The translations under genes were made by a program, and so were the position numbers. A stretch of 64,000 nt of DNA from positions 3,658,001 through 3,722,000 of the forward strand of contig OX637296.1 in assembly GCA_951799445.1 (NCBI GenBank). Direction: 5' to 3'. The DNA comes from Pseudisothecium myosuroides (Eukaryota; Streptophyta; Bryopsida; Hypnales; Lembophyllaceae). The notes beneath the pieces are model-generated. The model searched no databases. It worked only from the letters and a program-made list of their open reading frames with translations, and was not told the DNA's origin. Shown here one piece after another: positions 24,060 through 35,558 of the stretch. The number at the start of each line of letters is the position of its first letter. The stretch's first letter is position 1.

Positions 24060-26420
24060 GAAAAATTGGTATCACATGTAATATTAAAAACTAGTACTAC
24101 AAATAATCTAAAGAACAAAAAAATGGAAGATTTATGAAGGAATTGAGCATTACATTTTTGGCAATTAGAAATGACATGCTAATATTTGTTGCAATGGCAT
24201 ACGGCATACTAGTACACTATTAAGACAAACATTTGTTTTGTTTGTGATGTATGTCAAACTCTTGGTGCCCGCCAATGTCATAGCAGTGTATTTAGTATTG
24301 TCGTAAAAGATGATTGTAAGAAACACCTATCTTATTTTCCGTCACACACTGAATGTGGAAGTTGTTTTGTGCCATAACTATTGAAAAAATGACTAAATGA
24401 ATATGGAATTTAGAAGTAAGCTTTCTATAGCAAATTAGCAATAGAAAACATATTTGAATTATTTTAATATAAAAAAAATTAATTCAATAGGTGAGATTGA
24501 ATTTTGAAAATATATGTCATATATATGTTTTGGTGGTTTTAGTACTAAATATTGAGTACCTTTTTTGAAATGTTACATTGTCAAATTTGGTAGGCTAGCT
24601 CTTCTAATAGAAATACACCTTTTCGAGAGAGGGATTTCCAAAAACATGTTCCAAGTGTATCTTACATTGGCCTAAAGCTACATTTAGATTGAATTAATGT
24701 TGAATTAAAAATGTTTTTTTAGTTCTAGCTTTGATCTTCCTTCTTTTCTCTTATCTCTTAATTGGCAACAATTGCCACTTGTAAGTAAAATTATCAATTG
24801 CATTTTCTAATTTTTAAAAAGAAAAATGTAGAAGTCTCATTTTCAGCGTAAATTGCAGCCCATGGTTCAAAATAGTATTTCAGGGTATATGAAGAGACTC
24901 AAAAGTGCTAATGGAAGCCCATAGCAACTCGAATTTGCCAATAGGAAATCTTTTTTATGGCAAATTAAGTATTGCCATCCATCCATGCCATCCAATGATA
25001 AACATCACGTATTGTCAAAATAATAGATCTGAAATCCAATTGATCATCTAGATTTTGTGTTCTATGCTTCCAACAATATTGAAGGTGACTTGTAGTACAA
25101 CAAGTACTAAAACACTGAAAATAAAAAATGCAACAAATAGTACAACTGAAGTGTTTCTTGCAATCACCCTAAAGCCCTAAAAAATGGGATGTGCATAAAG
25201 CCAGTTTGCACTGTTTAAATGGACAGAGTAAAAAAATTGAATTTTGAAGTGTTGATGGGCTTGAAAAATTAGAAATTGTTAGGAAATTGGTTGCAAAGAT
25301 CCATTAGGCCATTGGGCCCAAAGGATGATGAGCTAGAGAATGCTTTGGCCATTGTGATATCATGTTGATGCTTTTACATTTTTTTATTCATTCTTTTATT
25401 TTTACTTTAATATTTTATCATTTTAACTTTAATTTTTATTTGTTTGTTTTGTTTGTTTTTGTGTAATGGCAATTGAGATCTACCAATTGTTGGACCAATG
25501 AAGGTGCCTTTGGTATTGGTAGAAAGCCTTGGAAAGGGAGGGGGCTTGTGTTTAGTATATATAAGACTATAATTCTCCAAACATAATGCTAAAATTGATA
25601 GGACACATGATATTTAACATCAATACTATAGATAGTTTGCCCTATAAAAAAAATATAAAAGAAGATTTAATTAAGGATGAGCCATCACTTCTATGACAAT
25701 TGCAAATGACATACTAACGGTTGTGGCAATGATACATGGCATATTGGTTGGGCTAGAGCACTTGGGCTATAGAACACTTTTGGAACCACAACATTGATGG
25801 AGCCAATACTTATTTTTTTTATTTAAGAGAAATATTTGTCAATACTTTACTTTTATCTTTACTAACTTTTAGTTTTAAAATTAGTTTGTTTGTCAATACT
25901 TTATTTTACCTTATTTTTTCTTTTTTCTTTTAATTTTAAAATATATTTTCTAATATACTTCTACTATTTTCATATGTCAACCAGATTTAGGAATGAAAAA
26001 TATAATACAAAATTTATAGAACATATGATATTAAACCTTCGTACTACAAATTATTTACCATATTTAGAGGATTGAAAATTAGGTAGGAAAGGAGATTAAG
26101 GAGGGTGAAGTTGTTACTTTTGAGGCAATTACAAATGATATACTAATGGTTGTGGCAACTTCAAAGGATTCACTAGTAAATAATTAAAATTTGATTTTTA
26201 AATACTTTCAAATAAAAGCATTCAAAGTGATGGATATTGTAGTTAATGCAATGGTTATAAATTCATCTTTTTAGTGTTAAATTCAAATTTGAATAAAAAT
26301 GTAAAAGGATAAATATGTGTCCAAATAAATGGATGAAATTGTAGCAATAGGGTTTGACTTTGTACACATAAAATTATAGATAATGCCTTTGTTTTGAGGC
26401 AATTACAAATTATATAATAG
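24060..26420 (+). repeat. Degenerate repeats around a 'ggcaattacaaatgatatac' core
   Basis: A unit of roughly 180 bp recurs at about 24060-24215, 25575-25745, 25990-26175 and, partially, 26345-26425. Each has a block like 'acatgatattaaac..tactacaaat' followed by 'ggcaattacaaatgatatac' and a 'gttgtggcaa' block. Divergence is high. The intervening DNA is AT-rich with no genes. It could be remnants of a larger element inserted or duplicated serially. Confidence 0.4.
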
Positions 26421-26885
26421 ACAACAAAGTCTTTTTCTTAAGAAAAAAATATAAAAGTTGCATCTACTCAATCATTTGGATGTCTTCAAGGTATGGATTG
26501 CTCATTATCCTTGAAATTAAATGATGTAATGAATGTTAAAAATGTCGTGTGATGTAGTACATGAAAAAAATTTAATTAGTTATTAATCATTTAAATTTGA
26601 TATCCATTTACAAAGTTTATCAATCCATATTTATCTTTCAAGGTAAATACTCATTCTGCAACAACAAATGAAAAACAATGAATGGTAAAAGAAATTATAC
26701 TTCAAAGAAAAAAATATCATGCTAGGAATCTAATGGCATGAATATCATGACACATTTGTGCATCACTTTTTATCTCATTTTAACTCTTCCTAGAGACATA
26801 TAATATTAATATTTTTTAAATTTTAGACACAAATGACATTATTCAAATATATTTATATTGAATTTTTGTAATTACACTTCAAACC

Positions 26886-27287
26886 CTAAACCCTTGGTGC
26901 TCCAGCATAAACTTCAATTTGGAGAAGTTCCTCCTTTTCTTTGTTCATCTTGGCAATCCTCTTGAGCCCATCATCCTTGGGCTTCTTGCAACACCTCTTC
27001 ATGCACTCAACTGCTTGATATACTTCATGGAACTTGCTAATGGCTTGGACAATTTCACCTATGCATCCTTCGATTATGTCACAAGTCCAGTCATTGTCAA
27101 ACTTGCATTCCTTGCAACAGATATATGTCTTGGTCTGACCGCCCTTGCACGGTGATGTCTTTGAAGCCAACTGCTTTGCACTCAAAGACAAACCTTCTAG
27201 GGATGGCACTGCATTTCTTTCCAGCATAGCGGTTGAATTAGAAAGTTCTAAACAATTTAAATCAGCAAGGTCCAAAGATTTCACCAT
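26886..27287 (-). pseudogene. Decayed paralog of the 44.3-kb cassette-family gene
   Basis: A 133-codon frame starts at the ATG at 27287. It aligns with the protein at 44303-44815 from MVKSLDLADLN through RIAKMNKEKEELLQ, then loses frame near residue 123 (the KFMLEQ block follows in another frame) and ends early. Cysteines around ICCKECKFDNDWTCDIIEGC are kept, and six residues between KFD and IIEGC are present that the 44.3-kb copy lacks. About 200 bp of 5' flank (through GAATGTCTTACTC near 27425-27435) is also shared with the other copies, so the duplicated unit includes upstream DNA. It is AT-enriched relative to the 44.3-kb copy. A truncated protein cannot be excluded. Confidence 0.6.
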
Positions 27288-27531
27288 AGTTATAGCTTCA
27301 AAGCTTTGAGGGAGGCAGAAGATAGGGAAGGAGAGACATACATAGAGAGCGAGAGACGTCTCTTGTTAAAATTGCATTAGGAATCAAGTACTACTTTGGT
27401 AGTATTTGCACTCTACGAGTAAGACATTCTACTTTTCAAACGTACAAAATTAAATCTGCCTATATTTATTGGGTGTTGCCTTGATATAAGAATTGCAAAA
27501 CAAAAATTTTCTCCAACGTTCTTTGTTGCTC

Positions 27532-28036
27532 AGCTTATTGAAAGAATGCTAAAGTTCTTTCATTGAATGATTGTAAATCATAGTATGACATGACCTCTTG
27601 TTTTTTATGAATTATTTGATGTCAAAATCTAATTTCTATAAAAGGTTAAGAAACAAATAGTGAAATTTGTAATAAATGAATAAGACTTGTGTTGCAAACT
27701 TCACTTAATGTAAAAGGTCAGTGTTGAAAAGTTTTTGAAATGGTGGCCAACGTGATGTACCTTGTTGTGGCTTGTTGACATTCAATGCATAAGCTTATTG
27801 AAAGAATGCTAACTTTTGTTGAAATCTTATATAATGTAGTATGACATGATTTCCAATTGTAATTAATTAAATAATGTCAAAATCAAATTTTTACAAAAGG
27901 TTAAGAAACAAATAGTGAAATTTATAGGCAATGAATAGGATGTGTGTTGAAAACTTCACTTATAAAGGGTCAGTGTTGGAAGGGTTTTGAATTGATGGCC
28001 AACGTAACGTAGCTTGTTGTGGCTTATTGACATTTA
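27532..28036 (+). repeat. Tandem duplication of a ~250-bp unit
   Basis: Unit 1 (27532-27791) and unit 2 (27792-28036) both run from AGCTTATTGAAAGAATGCTA through AAAAGGTTAAGAAACAAATA to GTAGCTTGTTGTGGCTTATT-like ends. The start of unit 1 is also part of the flank shared by the cassette-family copies, so the duplication arose inside that duplicated segment. Confidence 0.8.

Positions 28037-28039
<3 letters not shown>

Positions 28040-28089
<50 letters not shown>
28040..28089. repeat. (AT)n microsatellite
   Basis: About 25 uninterrupted AT dinucleotides directly follow the second tandem unit. Confidence 0.95.
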
Positions 28090-28094
<5 letters not shown>

Positions 28095-28337
28095 TCAAAT
28101 GAGTTTGGCTAGTCATCAAAAGAAAATAAATGAACCACTACCTTGAATCGTTAACAATACAATTAAACCATTTTATACAAGATCCCACTTCTATGCATGC
28201 ATATTAAACAAAATTATAATAATTAAACCATTTTCACCTCCATGATCCTCTTAAATTTGAAGGCACATGATATTTCATTCATTGTAAATATATGACAATT
28301 TGTGAAACAATTACATGATTTCAAAACCAAAACCATC

Positions 28338-28666
28338 CATTAGAAAAAAACCCAGCCCTGCGGAGGGTTGCTCTGGAATGTTATGCCAAGCTATTAAAAT
28401 GCTTGGCCTGTCACTCTAGAATTGTCCCTCGGTGAGTAGTCAGCTTGGCTGCTTGCCGAAACGGTCAGAAATCGCTTTTTTTAATTTAAAAAAAATTAAA
28501 TTAAATATTTTTTTACTCGTAAATTTTGTTTCCTGCCCCACTGATGCTGCAGTTTCTGCTGCGCAAAAATAGGGGAAAAACTAATTTTTTTCAAAAAAAA
28601 GTTAATTTCAGGGTCCCTCGGAGGGCTATGGAGCAGCCCTTCGGAGGCCCCAGATTTTTTCTAATG
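28338..28666. mobile_element. Multi-hairpin MITE, copy 1
   Basis: Bounded by CATTAG and CTAATG with A/T-rich inverted termini and a diverged CAGCCCT-CGGAGGG palindrome at each end. Internally it shares with 58516-58871 the stem TGCCAAGC...GCTTGGC and the GTGAGTAGTCAGCTTGGCTG segment. It is more decayed than the 58.5-kb copy. No coding capacity. Confidence 0.7.
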
Positions 28667-28839
28667 CTTTAATCCATATAAATGTAAATGCACTACTTTG
28701 GATGAAAAAATAATTTTTTTGGTCATTGCAAGACAAAAGCCAAGTCTCTCTACGGTACTCTCTTATCTTTCAATGTATTAATCCTTTTATAATTTAGCCA
28801 TGTAAAGTTGAAGATGACGAATAAGAAGTGTTCAGGGAA

Positions 28840-29956
28840 TACATTTCAAGGATCTTAAAGAAACAGTGAATGCCTCTTTTTTCATCTAGTATTTGGATCA
28901 TTTTGGAGCAAACTACCTTGGTAATAGATTTTGTCATTATAGGATTTAATCATAGAAGGATGTAGACCTCTATGATCAAGATAAGTCACCAAAATATTTT
29001 GATTATTGAACCAATAGGTATATTTTTTTGTTTCTACAATTAATAGTGAAGTCATCTATTAGACTTTTTAGATTTATAGGGTTAAGTAGAATGCATGAAC
29101 TTTCTATTGTACTTTATAGTTCTCAATTTGATGGATTTTTCAACTTGTAGCACTAATTTGAAAATTGAAATTGCATGTGTGTATATAGTCTATACAATTG
29201 TAAAATATTGTATCTATATCTTAAGTACATGGCACCTTCACAATACATTTTAGATTACAATCTAAGGTAGCAACATCCATTTCCGTTTGTTTAAGCAATT
29301 CAGGATAGTTAGAAGCACATTCTGCTTGAAAAAAGATTTTTGCAATACTGGCAATTGAAAATCTTGAATTTTCAAAAACAAATTATACACTAATAAAAAA
29401 TTCAGTTTTTCAGTTTTTTTGGTCGCGTTGTTTTGAACAAAATTTGACAGAAATCTGTTGAAATCAATAGATTTCTGTCAAATTTTGTTCAAAACAACGT
29501 GACCAAAACAATAGAAAAACTGAATTTTTACTAGTGATAATTTTTGGATAAGGCATCTATTTTTTGAGAATTTTCAAAGTAGAATTTTGTAGGGCACCCC
29601 AAACCACACTCTAGTTAAGCTACCTAGATTTTGACAAGGTAATCTAAAAAAATTAGCAAGCACCAACCACAATTAAGCATTGGCACAATTTCAAGGTGGC
29701 TGCTTTTGAGGACACTTTAAGGGGAGTCTACAATAAAACAATGGATCCACAAACAAGAATGGATGCTCCTATTTTATGAAGGTGGCTTTAATTAGTTACG
29801 GATCTTAATTAGATGTAGGTATTACTATGCAATATTGTATAGTACATTTTAGGCTTAAATTTGTATGTGCTGTTTTTGGATAAGGATCTGAATTAGGTGT
29901 CAATGTTGATAGATTTCCACTCTACTGCTCTTCAATGCACTGAAGTTCTAATCTTT
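28840..29956 (+). repeat. Long dispersed repeat, left part of copy at 28.8-31.8 kb
   Basis: Segments here ('tcatctagtatttggatcat', 'gattttt..aacttgtagcacta', 'aaggatctgaattaggtgtc', 'cactgaagtt') recur in inverse order and orientation at 42160-42710, so both loci carry one larger repeat. This copy has taken two later insertions, a CACTA MITE (29388-29536) and a 741-bp TIR element (29957-30697). Confidence 0.6.
29388..29536. mobile_element. CACTA-type MITE, 149 bp, near-perfect palindrome
   Basis: The left end CACTAATAAAAAATTCAG and right end CTGAATTTTTACTAGTG are inverse. A long matched stem (GACAGAAATCTGTTG against its inverse) meets near 29460. The trinucleotide ATA flanks both ends (29385-29387, 29537-29539), the 3-bp target duplication typical of CACTA elements. 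Confidence 0.82.
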
Positions 29957-30697
29957 GGGTCATTGCAAGAAAGACCGGTACTGAAACATTGTCACAAAGT
30001 GAGTGCGGAAGCTTCCTTTTGCTATAACTTTTGCAGCATGACTCACATGAATTTGAAATTTTTATTGGAGATGCTTCTCTTGAGTTTAATCATATCTCAT
30101 ATTTTTCAAAAAAATTCAAAAATCATTTTATATTTAAAATTCATTTAAACTAATATGTCACGTTTTGAGTTTTGAGGGGTTTTAGTACTATGGAGTCCCC
30201 AAATTTAATGATTTGGAGCTGAAATTTCTATGGTCTCTTTCCATATTAGGAAGTCATATTCCTACCAAGGGGCATTAAAAAATATTATATTTTATGTCCT
30301 CTACGTCCATGCAAAGAAGGCTCCATTGCGCGTGCAATTCTGAATGTTGAAGATGGTTTCAAGATAATTTTTTTGGTGAAATCTCTTCAAACTAAAGTCT
30401 TCCCAAACGGAAAATTTTTAGTTTCTTTGAAAAAAAAATTCCTATTTTGTACAAATTAAAATGTCAAACTATGTATTTTCTTCAAAATTCCAGCTCACAC
30501 ATTTTTGTGAATAACTTTTTACCTTGATTTTTTTTAGGCCTGAAATTTTGGTGATATGCTATTTCTAGTGTTATACTAATTATACTTATTTTATTTTATT
30601 TAAAAAAATTCATATGCAAAAAACTCATAGTATTGAGAGTACTAGCTGAAAACAGCCAAAGTGGAACAAAAACAGCCAGTCATTCTTGCAATGACCC
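29957..30697. mobile_element. 741-bp TIR element with GGGTCATTGCAAGAA termini
   Basis: The left end is GGGTCATTGCAAGAAAGAC and the right end the inverse GTCATTCTTGCAATGACCC. TTT flanks both sides. The related repeat at 42130-42170 is uninterrupted at the same place ('ggtctttaataagtag' on its minus strand), which proves an insertion with TTT duplicated or already present. A GGG start and 3-bp duplication recall PIF/Harbinger, although that family prefers TTA/TAA. The internal region is related to 32750-33200. No transposase. Confidence 0.72.
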
Positions 30698-31795
30698 TTT
30701 TAATGATTGGAATAAACCTAGAAGACAAGTATTTATCCCAATCAATTAAAGTTACGTGGATCGTAAGAATTTTATTGCTATATAAGATATTGGAAACAAA
30801 AAGTGTATCACTGAAAGAGTGTTACATTTGTAAATGGATTGGTACATCTTGATTGACATTCCAAATACAATCGTGTTCTATGGTGAGCAAATACATTCCA
30901 AATACAATCGTGTTCTATGGGCTTTCTGATCATATTTATGAAATGGCAAAGTGGCAATATAAAATGTTATAGAGTTGCTTTGAATTTCAACATTCATCCA
31001 CATATTGAATGGAAAATATTATGTTACCATATATCCCATGTCCATAATTCTATTATCATCCACACTTTGGCAATTTCATCTAAGATTTTATATAATCTAA
31101 CAATCATACACAATATAAAAAATATATATATATGAGCATATACATTTAAAATAGTGTGATTCTGGAAAAATATTTTAGAGGCTCTAATAAGATAAATCAA
31201 TGTGACCATCAAATTTTTAATTTAAGACCCAAAAATAGAGGCCTATCATGCAGCAAAAAAGCAATTCCATTGTTGGATGAATATGTTCATTTTTTGTTTC
31301 TACAGTTTTTGTTAAATCCATTCATTTGATACTTTTAGGCCTTGAGGTCTTTATTAGGTTAACTAAAGCATGCAATAAGCTACAAACTAGATTGCTAGTA
31401 GAATAAAAAACATCTAAATCCTTCTTTATAATATAAACTACACTAAATAGTGAAATTAGGTTGCCTTAACAATTAGGTTGCCTTATTTCAAGAAAATCAC
31501 TTTACAAGCCAACCAATCAACAAATATGTCTATTGTTTTTTCTTGTTTGTACACATAGAGGTTCATGAGTCCCACATGCATAAATTTTTAATTCAAAAAA
31601 GTAGTAAATTCTTGTAAAGAAACAATACATATTTATATAGTGTAGAATGTTGAGAAATTAGTGTGGGATAACCTAATTTCACTATTTAGTGTAGGTTATG
31701 TAAAAGCAAAGCTGAATTATGAAAAATAACATGCCCAACCAAGGAAGTGGCAAGGTAGTTACAATGGCTCTTCTTTCATCTGCTATAGCTTTTAA
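30698..31795 (+). repeat. Long dispersed repeat, right part of copy at 28.8-31.8 kb
   Basis: Blocks such as 'aagttacgtggatcgtaaga', 'gatgaatatgttcatttttt', 'ttgaggtctttattaggtta' and 'aaaaataacatgcc' recur at 41040-42130 (inverted), at 50880-51300 (direct), and its first ~230 bp at 48240-48560. The small frames here are AT-driven. It contains the 251-bp MITE at 31441-31691. Confidence 0.6.
31441..31691. mobile_element. 251-bp MITE with TA target duplication
   Basis: Termini CACTAAATAGTGAAATTAGG and CCTAATTTCACTATTTAGTG are exact inverses. TA flanks both sides (31439-31440, 31692-31693). The direct copy of the host repeat at about 51225 ('atatagactaggtaatgtg') lacks the insert and has a single TA, so the boundary is well supported. 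Despite the CACTA-like first bases, the TA duplication points to Tc1/mariner. Confidence 0.8.
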
Positions 31796-32729
31796 CCCCT
31801 AAAGGACCGTTGTCCCTTCAGGGGACAAATGCTTTTTCGGGTAGGTACCTACGGGCTGAAATTTTCTTGTGATTTTTTGAAACTTTTTTTGGAGATAGAA
31901 AAACTGATAAGCTTTGTGGGAATATAATTTTTTTCACAATCGGTGCCCGGGAAAAAAATTTATGACCAAATAAGCTGAAAATAGGGGACGGCGGGCAGCC
32001 CGGGCAGCAAAAAAAAAATGGACAAAAATTTGAATTTTTTTTTTTAATATTTTTTTTCTCATAGATTATATTCTGGTCTATTCGGAAAGCTTTGATTCAT
32101 TTCATTTGGATATGTTATGAGAAAGTTATGGACATTCTTGTTTTCCGGGTAGTTAGAGCATCTTCTTGAAAAAAATAACTTGTAGGATTCATTTCTGAAT
32201 GCAATCTTTCAAATTTTTCAATTTTTTTTTTTTGCATGGTTTAGTTTAGTTGCTAGAACAATCTCACCTTTGGGATTAGTGAATTTTAATTCCATCTAAG
32301 AGATATTAATATTTTAGATTTTCCTTCTATCTTGTACTTACTTCTACTTAACAATTTTTTTAAGAATGATAATTAAGTTTTTTTGAATTTCTTTTTTTTT
32401 CCTAGACTCTCAACTCAATTCTCCTCTATAAAGATTTAAAGCTCAAAACTCTGTAGTGCAAAAATTTTAAATTTTAAATGTTTAAAGTCAAAAAATCTAG
32501 TCCCACAATGTGCTGAAAAACTTGTTTTTTTCACTTTAAACGCAGATATCTTGCAATCTGTGCAGTCAAAAATTCTGAAATTTTTTCCACAAATTCTCAT
32601 ACTAGTTAGGTGTAAGATCCTATGGTTAGATTTGAAAAAAAAACATTTTTCAATTTTTTTTACTGTTTGCTATAGAAATGGCAGTTTTCATTGTTTTTTG
32701 GCAGAAAAAAGGCCTCGGTCCTTTAGGGG
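31796..32729 (+). mobile_element. TTAA-flanked element, complete copy B (934 bp)
   Basis: CCCCTAAAGGACC at the left and GGTCCTTTAGGGG at the right form an exact 13-bp inverted repeat. TTAA flanks both sides (31792-31795, 32730-32733). The interior matches copies A, C and D in collinear order. Flanking DNA resembles the interior of the 741-bp element (near 30017-30060), so copy B landed in an older repeat. No transposase frame. Confidence 0.82.
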
Positions 32730-32733
32730 TTAA

Positions 32734-35282
32734 AGCAAAAGTCCAAAGAATATGAAATTTTTATTGAAGATGTCTAACTTGATGGTAATTAGATCCTTTA
32801 TTTTTTAGAAATTAAAAAAAACTCATTTTATATTTAAAAATCATTTTTGTTAATTTGTCACACTAAAAGGTTTAGGGTTTTTTATTACGTTAGGAGTCCC
32901 CAAATTTAATGATCTGGAGCTGAAATATTTGCATAGTAGAAAAGCTTATTCCTATTAAAAGAAATTTAAAATTATCTTATTTTGTGTCCTCCAAATGAGT
33001 GCAAACTACACTCCCATTGCGTGCAATTTATGAACAATGAAGATGGTTCTAAGATCTATCTTTTGATGAAATCTTGTCATTATAAACTCTGTCCAAATGG
33101 ACAATTTTTATTTTTTTTAAATTAAAAAAATTCTTTTTTATAATAATAAAAATGTGAAATTACAATGCAAGTACCTATTTTCTTGAGATTTTGCACTTTT
33201 CTAGTTCTCCTACTAAGAAAAATTTTCTATGCTTTTCCTTCCTAAAGTACCTTTTTCTTAAAGGTGTATACATAAATCATATTTTTCATGTTTAAAAAAA
33301 AATTCTAATTATAAAGCCCTTTTGACAAAAAAAAATGAGTACAATGGAAAACGCTACAAAAAAACAAAAGGTCTTTCTGGCAGTGATCCATCCACAAAAA
33401 ATTGACTGTACCGATTGATAGTGGAGATAAGCCTAGAGTTGCGGAAAAATGAACAAATTAATGATTTGGTTGTATTATAAAAAAAATTATAATAGTGAAA
33501 CAAGGCAACCTTTCAAAACTGGGAGGCCAAGATTTGAGGTGATGGAGCGCTCAAGGTTTAAAAATTACAACAAAAAAAATCTATGGTAATGGAAGTGACA
33601 GCCTGGTTGGGGTCTGTAGGAAATAGCAATTACAGTGACCAAGGGTGGTAGACGTCACTTTCGTACCACAACAACTTGTAAAGGAGGAGGTTTTTAATCC
33701 CTTTAGGATGTAGAGAGTTTGGAGACCCTGTCTGGGCCTCGCTTTCCATACATTTTGTGATGGTTCCTTTACGTATTGGGCAAAACATGAAATAAGAAAC
33801 ATGTTGGCAAAGTTATAGAGCAAATTATGAGATTAAAAAATAAAAATAAAAAATAAAAATGTAGAAACTATGCCTATGTAAAGACCATGTTCTACGTATT
33901 CACAGTGAATACAAGGTCTTTTTTGTACAAGGCTTTGTGTTAGGTGTATTGTGCTTGGAAAGTATGCATACATCTTTGGCTACCGGCAAGAGCAGTTGGA
34001 AATAGTTATCCTACGTGCTTCACTGTGTTGTAGTAGGTGGGTGTTGGCAGGCGGGTTTGTCTTAGATTCTTCAATCAAAGTACTTGAGCTTGATGACATT
34101 TTTTTTATAAAGTAATGGGAATTTGAGAAAGAAGAAATTTCATCCCGTCACATACCCGCTTGAGTTCTAATTCACATGCTTGGTTCACTCAACTGAAATC
34201 CAACAATATTTTTGAGGATGTCATGAACCACCATTTTGCTTCACTTTTTAGAAAATGAGAATTATAAACAATGTGTGTGAATTTACAAGTTCAAAAGTAT
34301 TAGTATTCCGAATTAAACCACAACTATCAATTAAGGAGTTTTAAGTTACTTAACAATAAAAACGTTGGGAATTTAGGGTGAAAAATGAAAAGTTTAATTA
34401 GGAAAAATTAAAGAAAAAATTCTAGGAGAAAAATAGGGGTTCTAAACTAAAATTACTTTTAAGCAAGACATTTTTTAAGTAAAATTTAAAAAAAAAGGCA
34501 AATGGTATAATAGTGATAAAATAAAAACAAAAATAGAAAAAAATATAAAAATGAAATAAAAATGAAAAATGAACCAAAAAAATAACAAACAAACAAAATT
34601 CTAAATCAAAATGAAAACAAAATACTATAGGTAGGAATTGTGTTCAATGTAGGACTTTAAACCTAATTTTGGCATAGTAGAATAATTTTTTTCAAATTAT
34701 TTTGGACTATAAAAAATTGGAAAATCATGCTAAATTTCATATCCAATTTTTTTTGAGATTGAGATCTACCAAAAAAAAGTTATGGACAAAATTAAGAGAG
34801 GGCTTCAAGCTCTCATCTTCAAATTGTCTCATACTTTTTGAGGATTCATGCCAGACAATGAATTTCACTATAAAAAAAACTACAAGATTATATGTGAATT
34901 AGCAAATAGGGTCTCCTAGAATATTGTGGTTTGCATTCTTTTGAAGTGTATTGTTGTTTTCCTCGGAAAAGGGAGCAGCCATACCATCAAGGAAAAATTC
35001 AAACTACAAGATTACATGTGAATTAGCAAATAGGATTTAATATTTTTTTGAAGAAGGTAGTGTCTTTGATTCATAATCTATTTTTGTAACAACCTAGGTT
35101 TAGGGTTTAATATTTTTTTGGTACAACCGAGATTCTAAATTTTTTCCCTTTTTTGAAACAAGGCAATGTTTGGATTCATTTTGTATTTTTGTGCAAAGCA
35201 AGGTTTTGGATTCTTTTTTCATTTATATATTACTAAAAATCATTAGATAAAGGTGATATTAATATAAGATTCATTATGTGTG
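32734..35282. other. AT-rich repeat debris
   Basis: 32750-33200 is related to the 741-bp element interior at 30040-30480. The rest is AT-rich without a supported gene. A short frame near 33581-33823 has no recognisable features. Confidence 0.45.
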
Positions 35283-35311
35283 TATATATATATATATATA
35301 TATACACAGAT

Positions 35312-35350
<39 letters not shown>

Positions 35351-35352
35351 CA
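35283..35352. repeat. Compound (TA)n-(CA)n microsatellite
   Basis: A run of TA dinucleotides is followed by ATACA variants and about 16 CA dinucleotides. Confidence 0.93.
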
Positions 35353-35558
35353 TGTGTGTATTTCACTTATTATTATTGCAAGAGTTTTTTTTTTGAATTC
35401 TAGTTTTTTTAGTTTCTATTTTTTTATTTTGTAAAATGTTAGGTGTTGGATTATTGTATTGATAAACTAATGCCCTCATAAATTCTCAATTTCAAAATGA
35501 ATTAGCATCAACTTTTTCATGAGGATTTCTAAATTCTCATAGTGAAGTATCTTGTTGT

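Noticed and set aside
35281..35352. CRISPR-like regular repeat
   Set aside because: Plain dinucleotide microsatellite without spacers; no prokaryotic features anywhere in the window.
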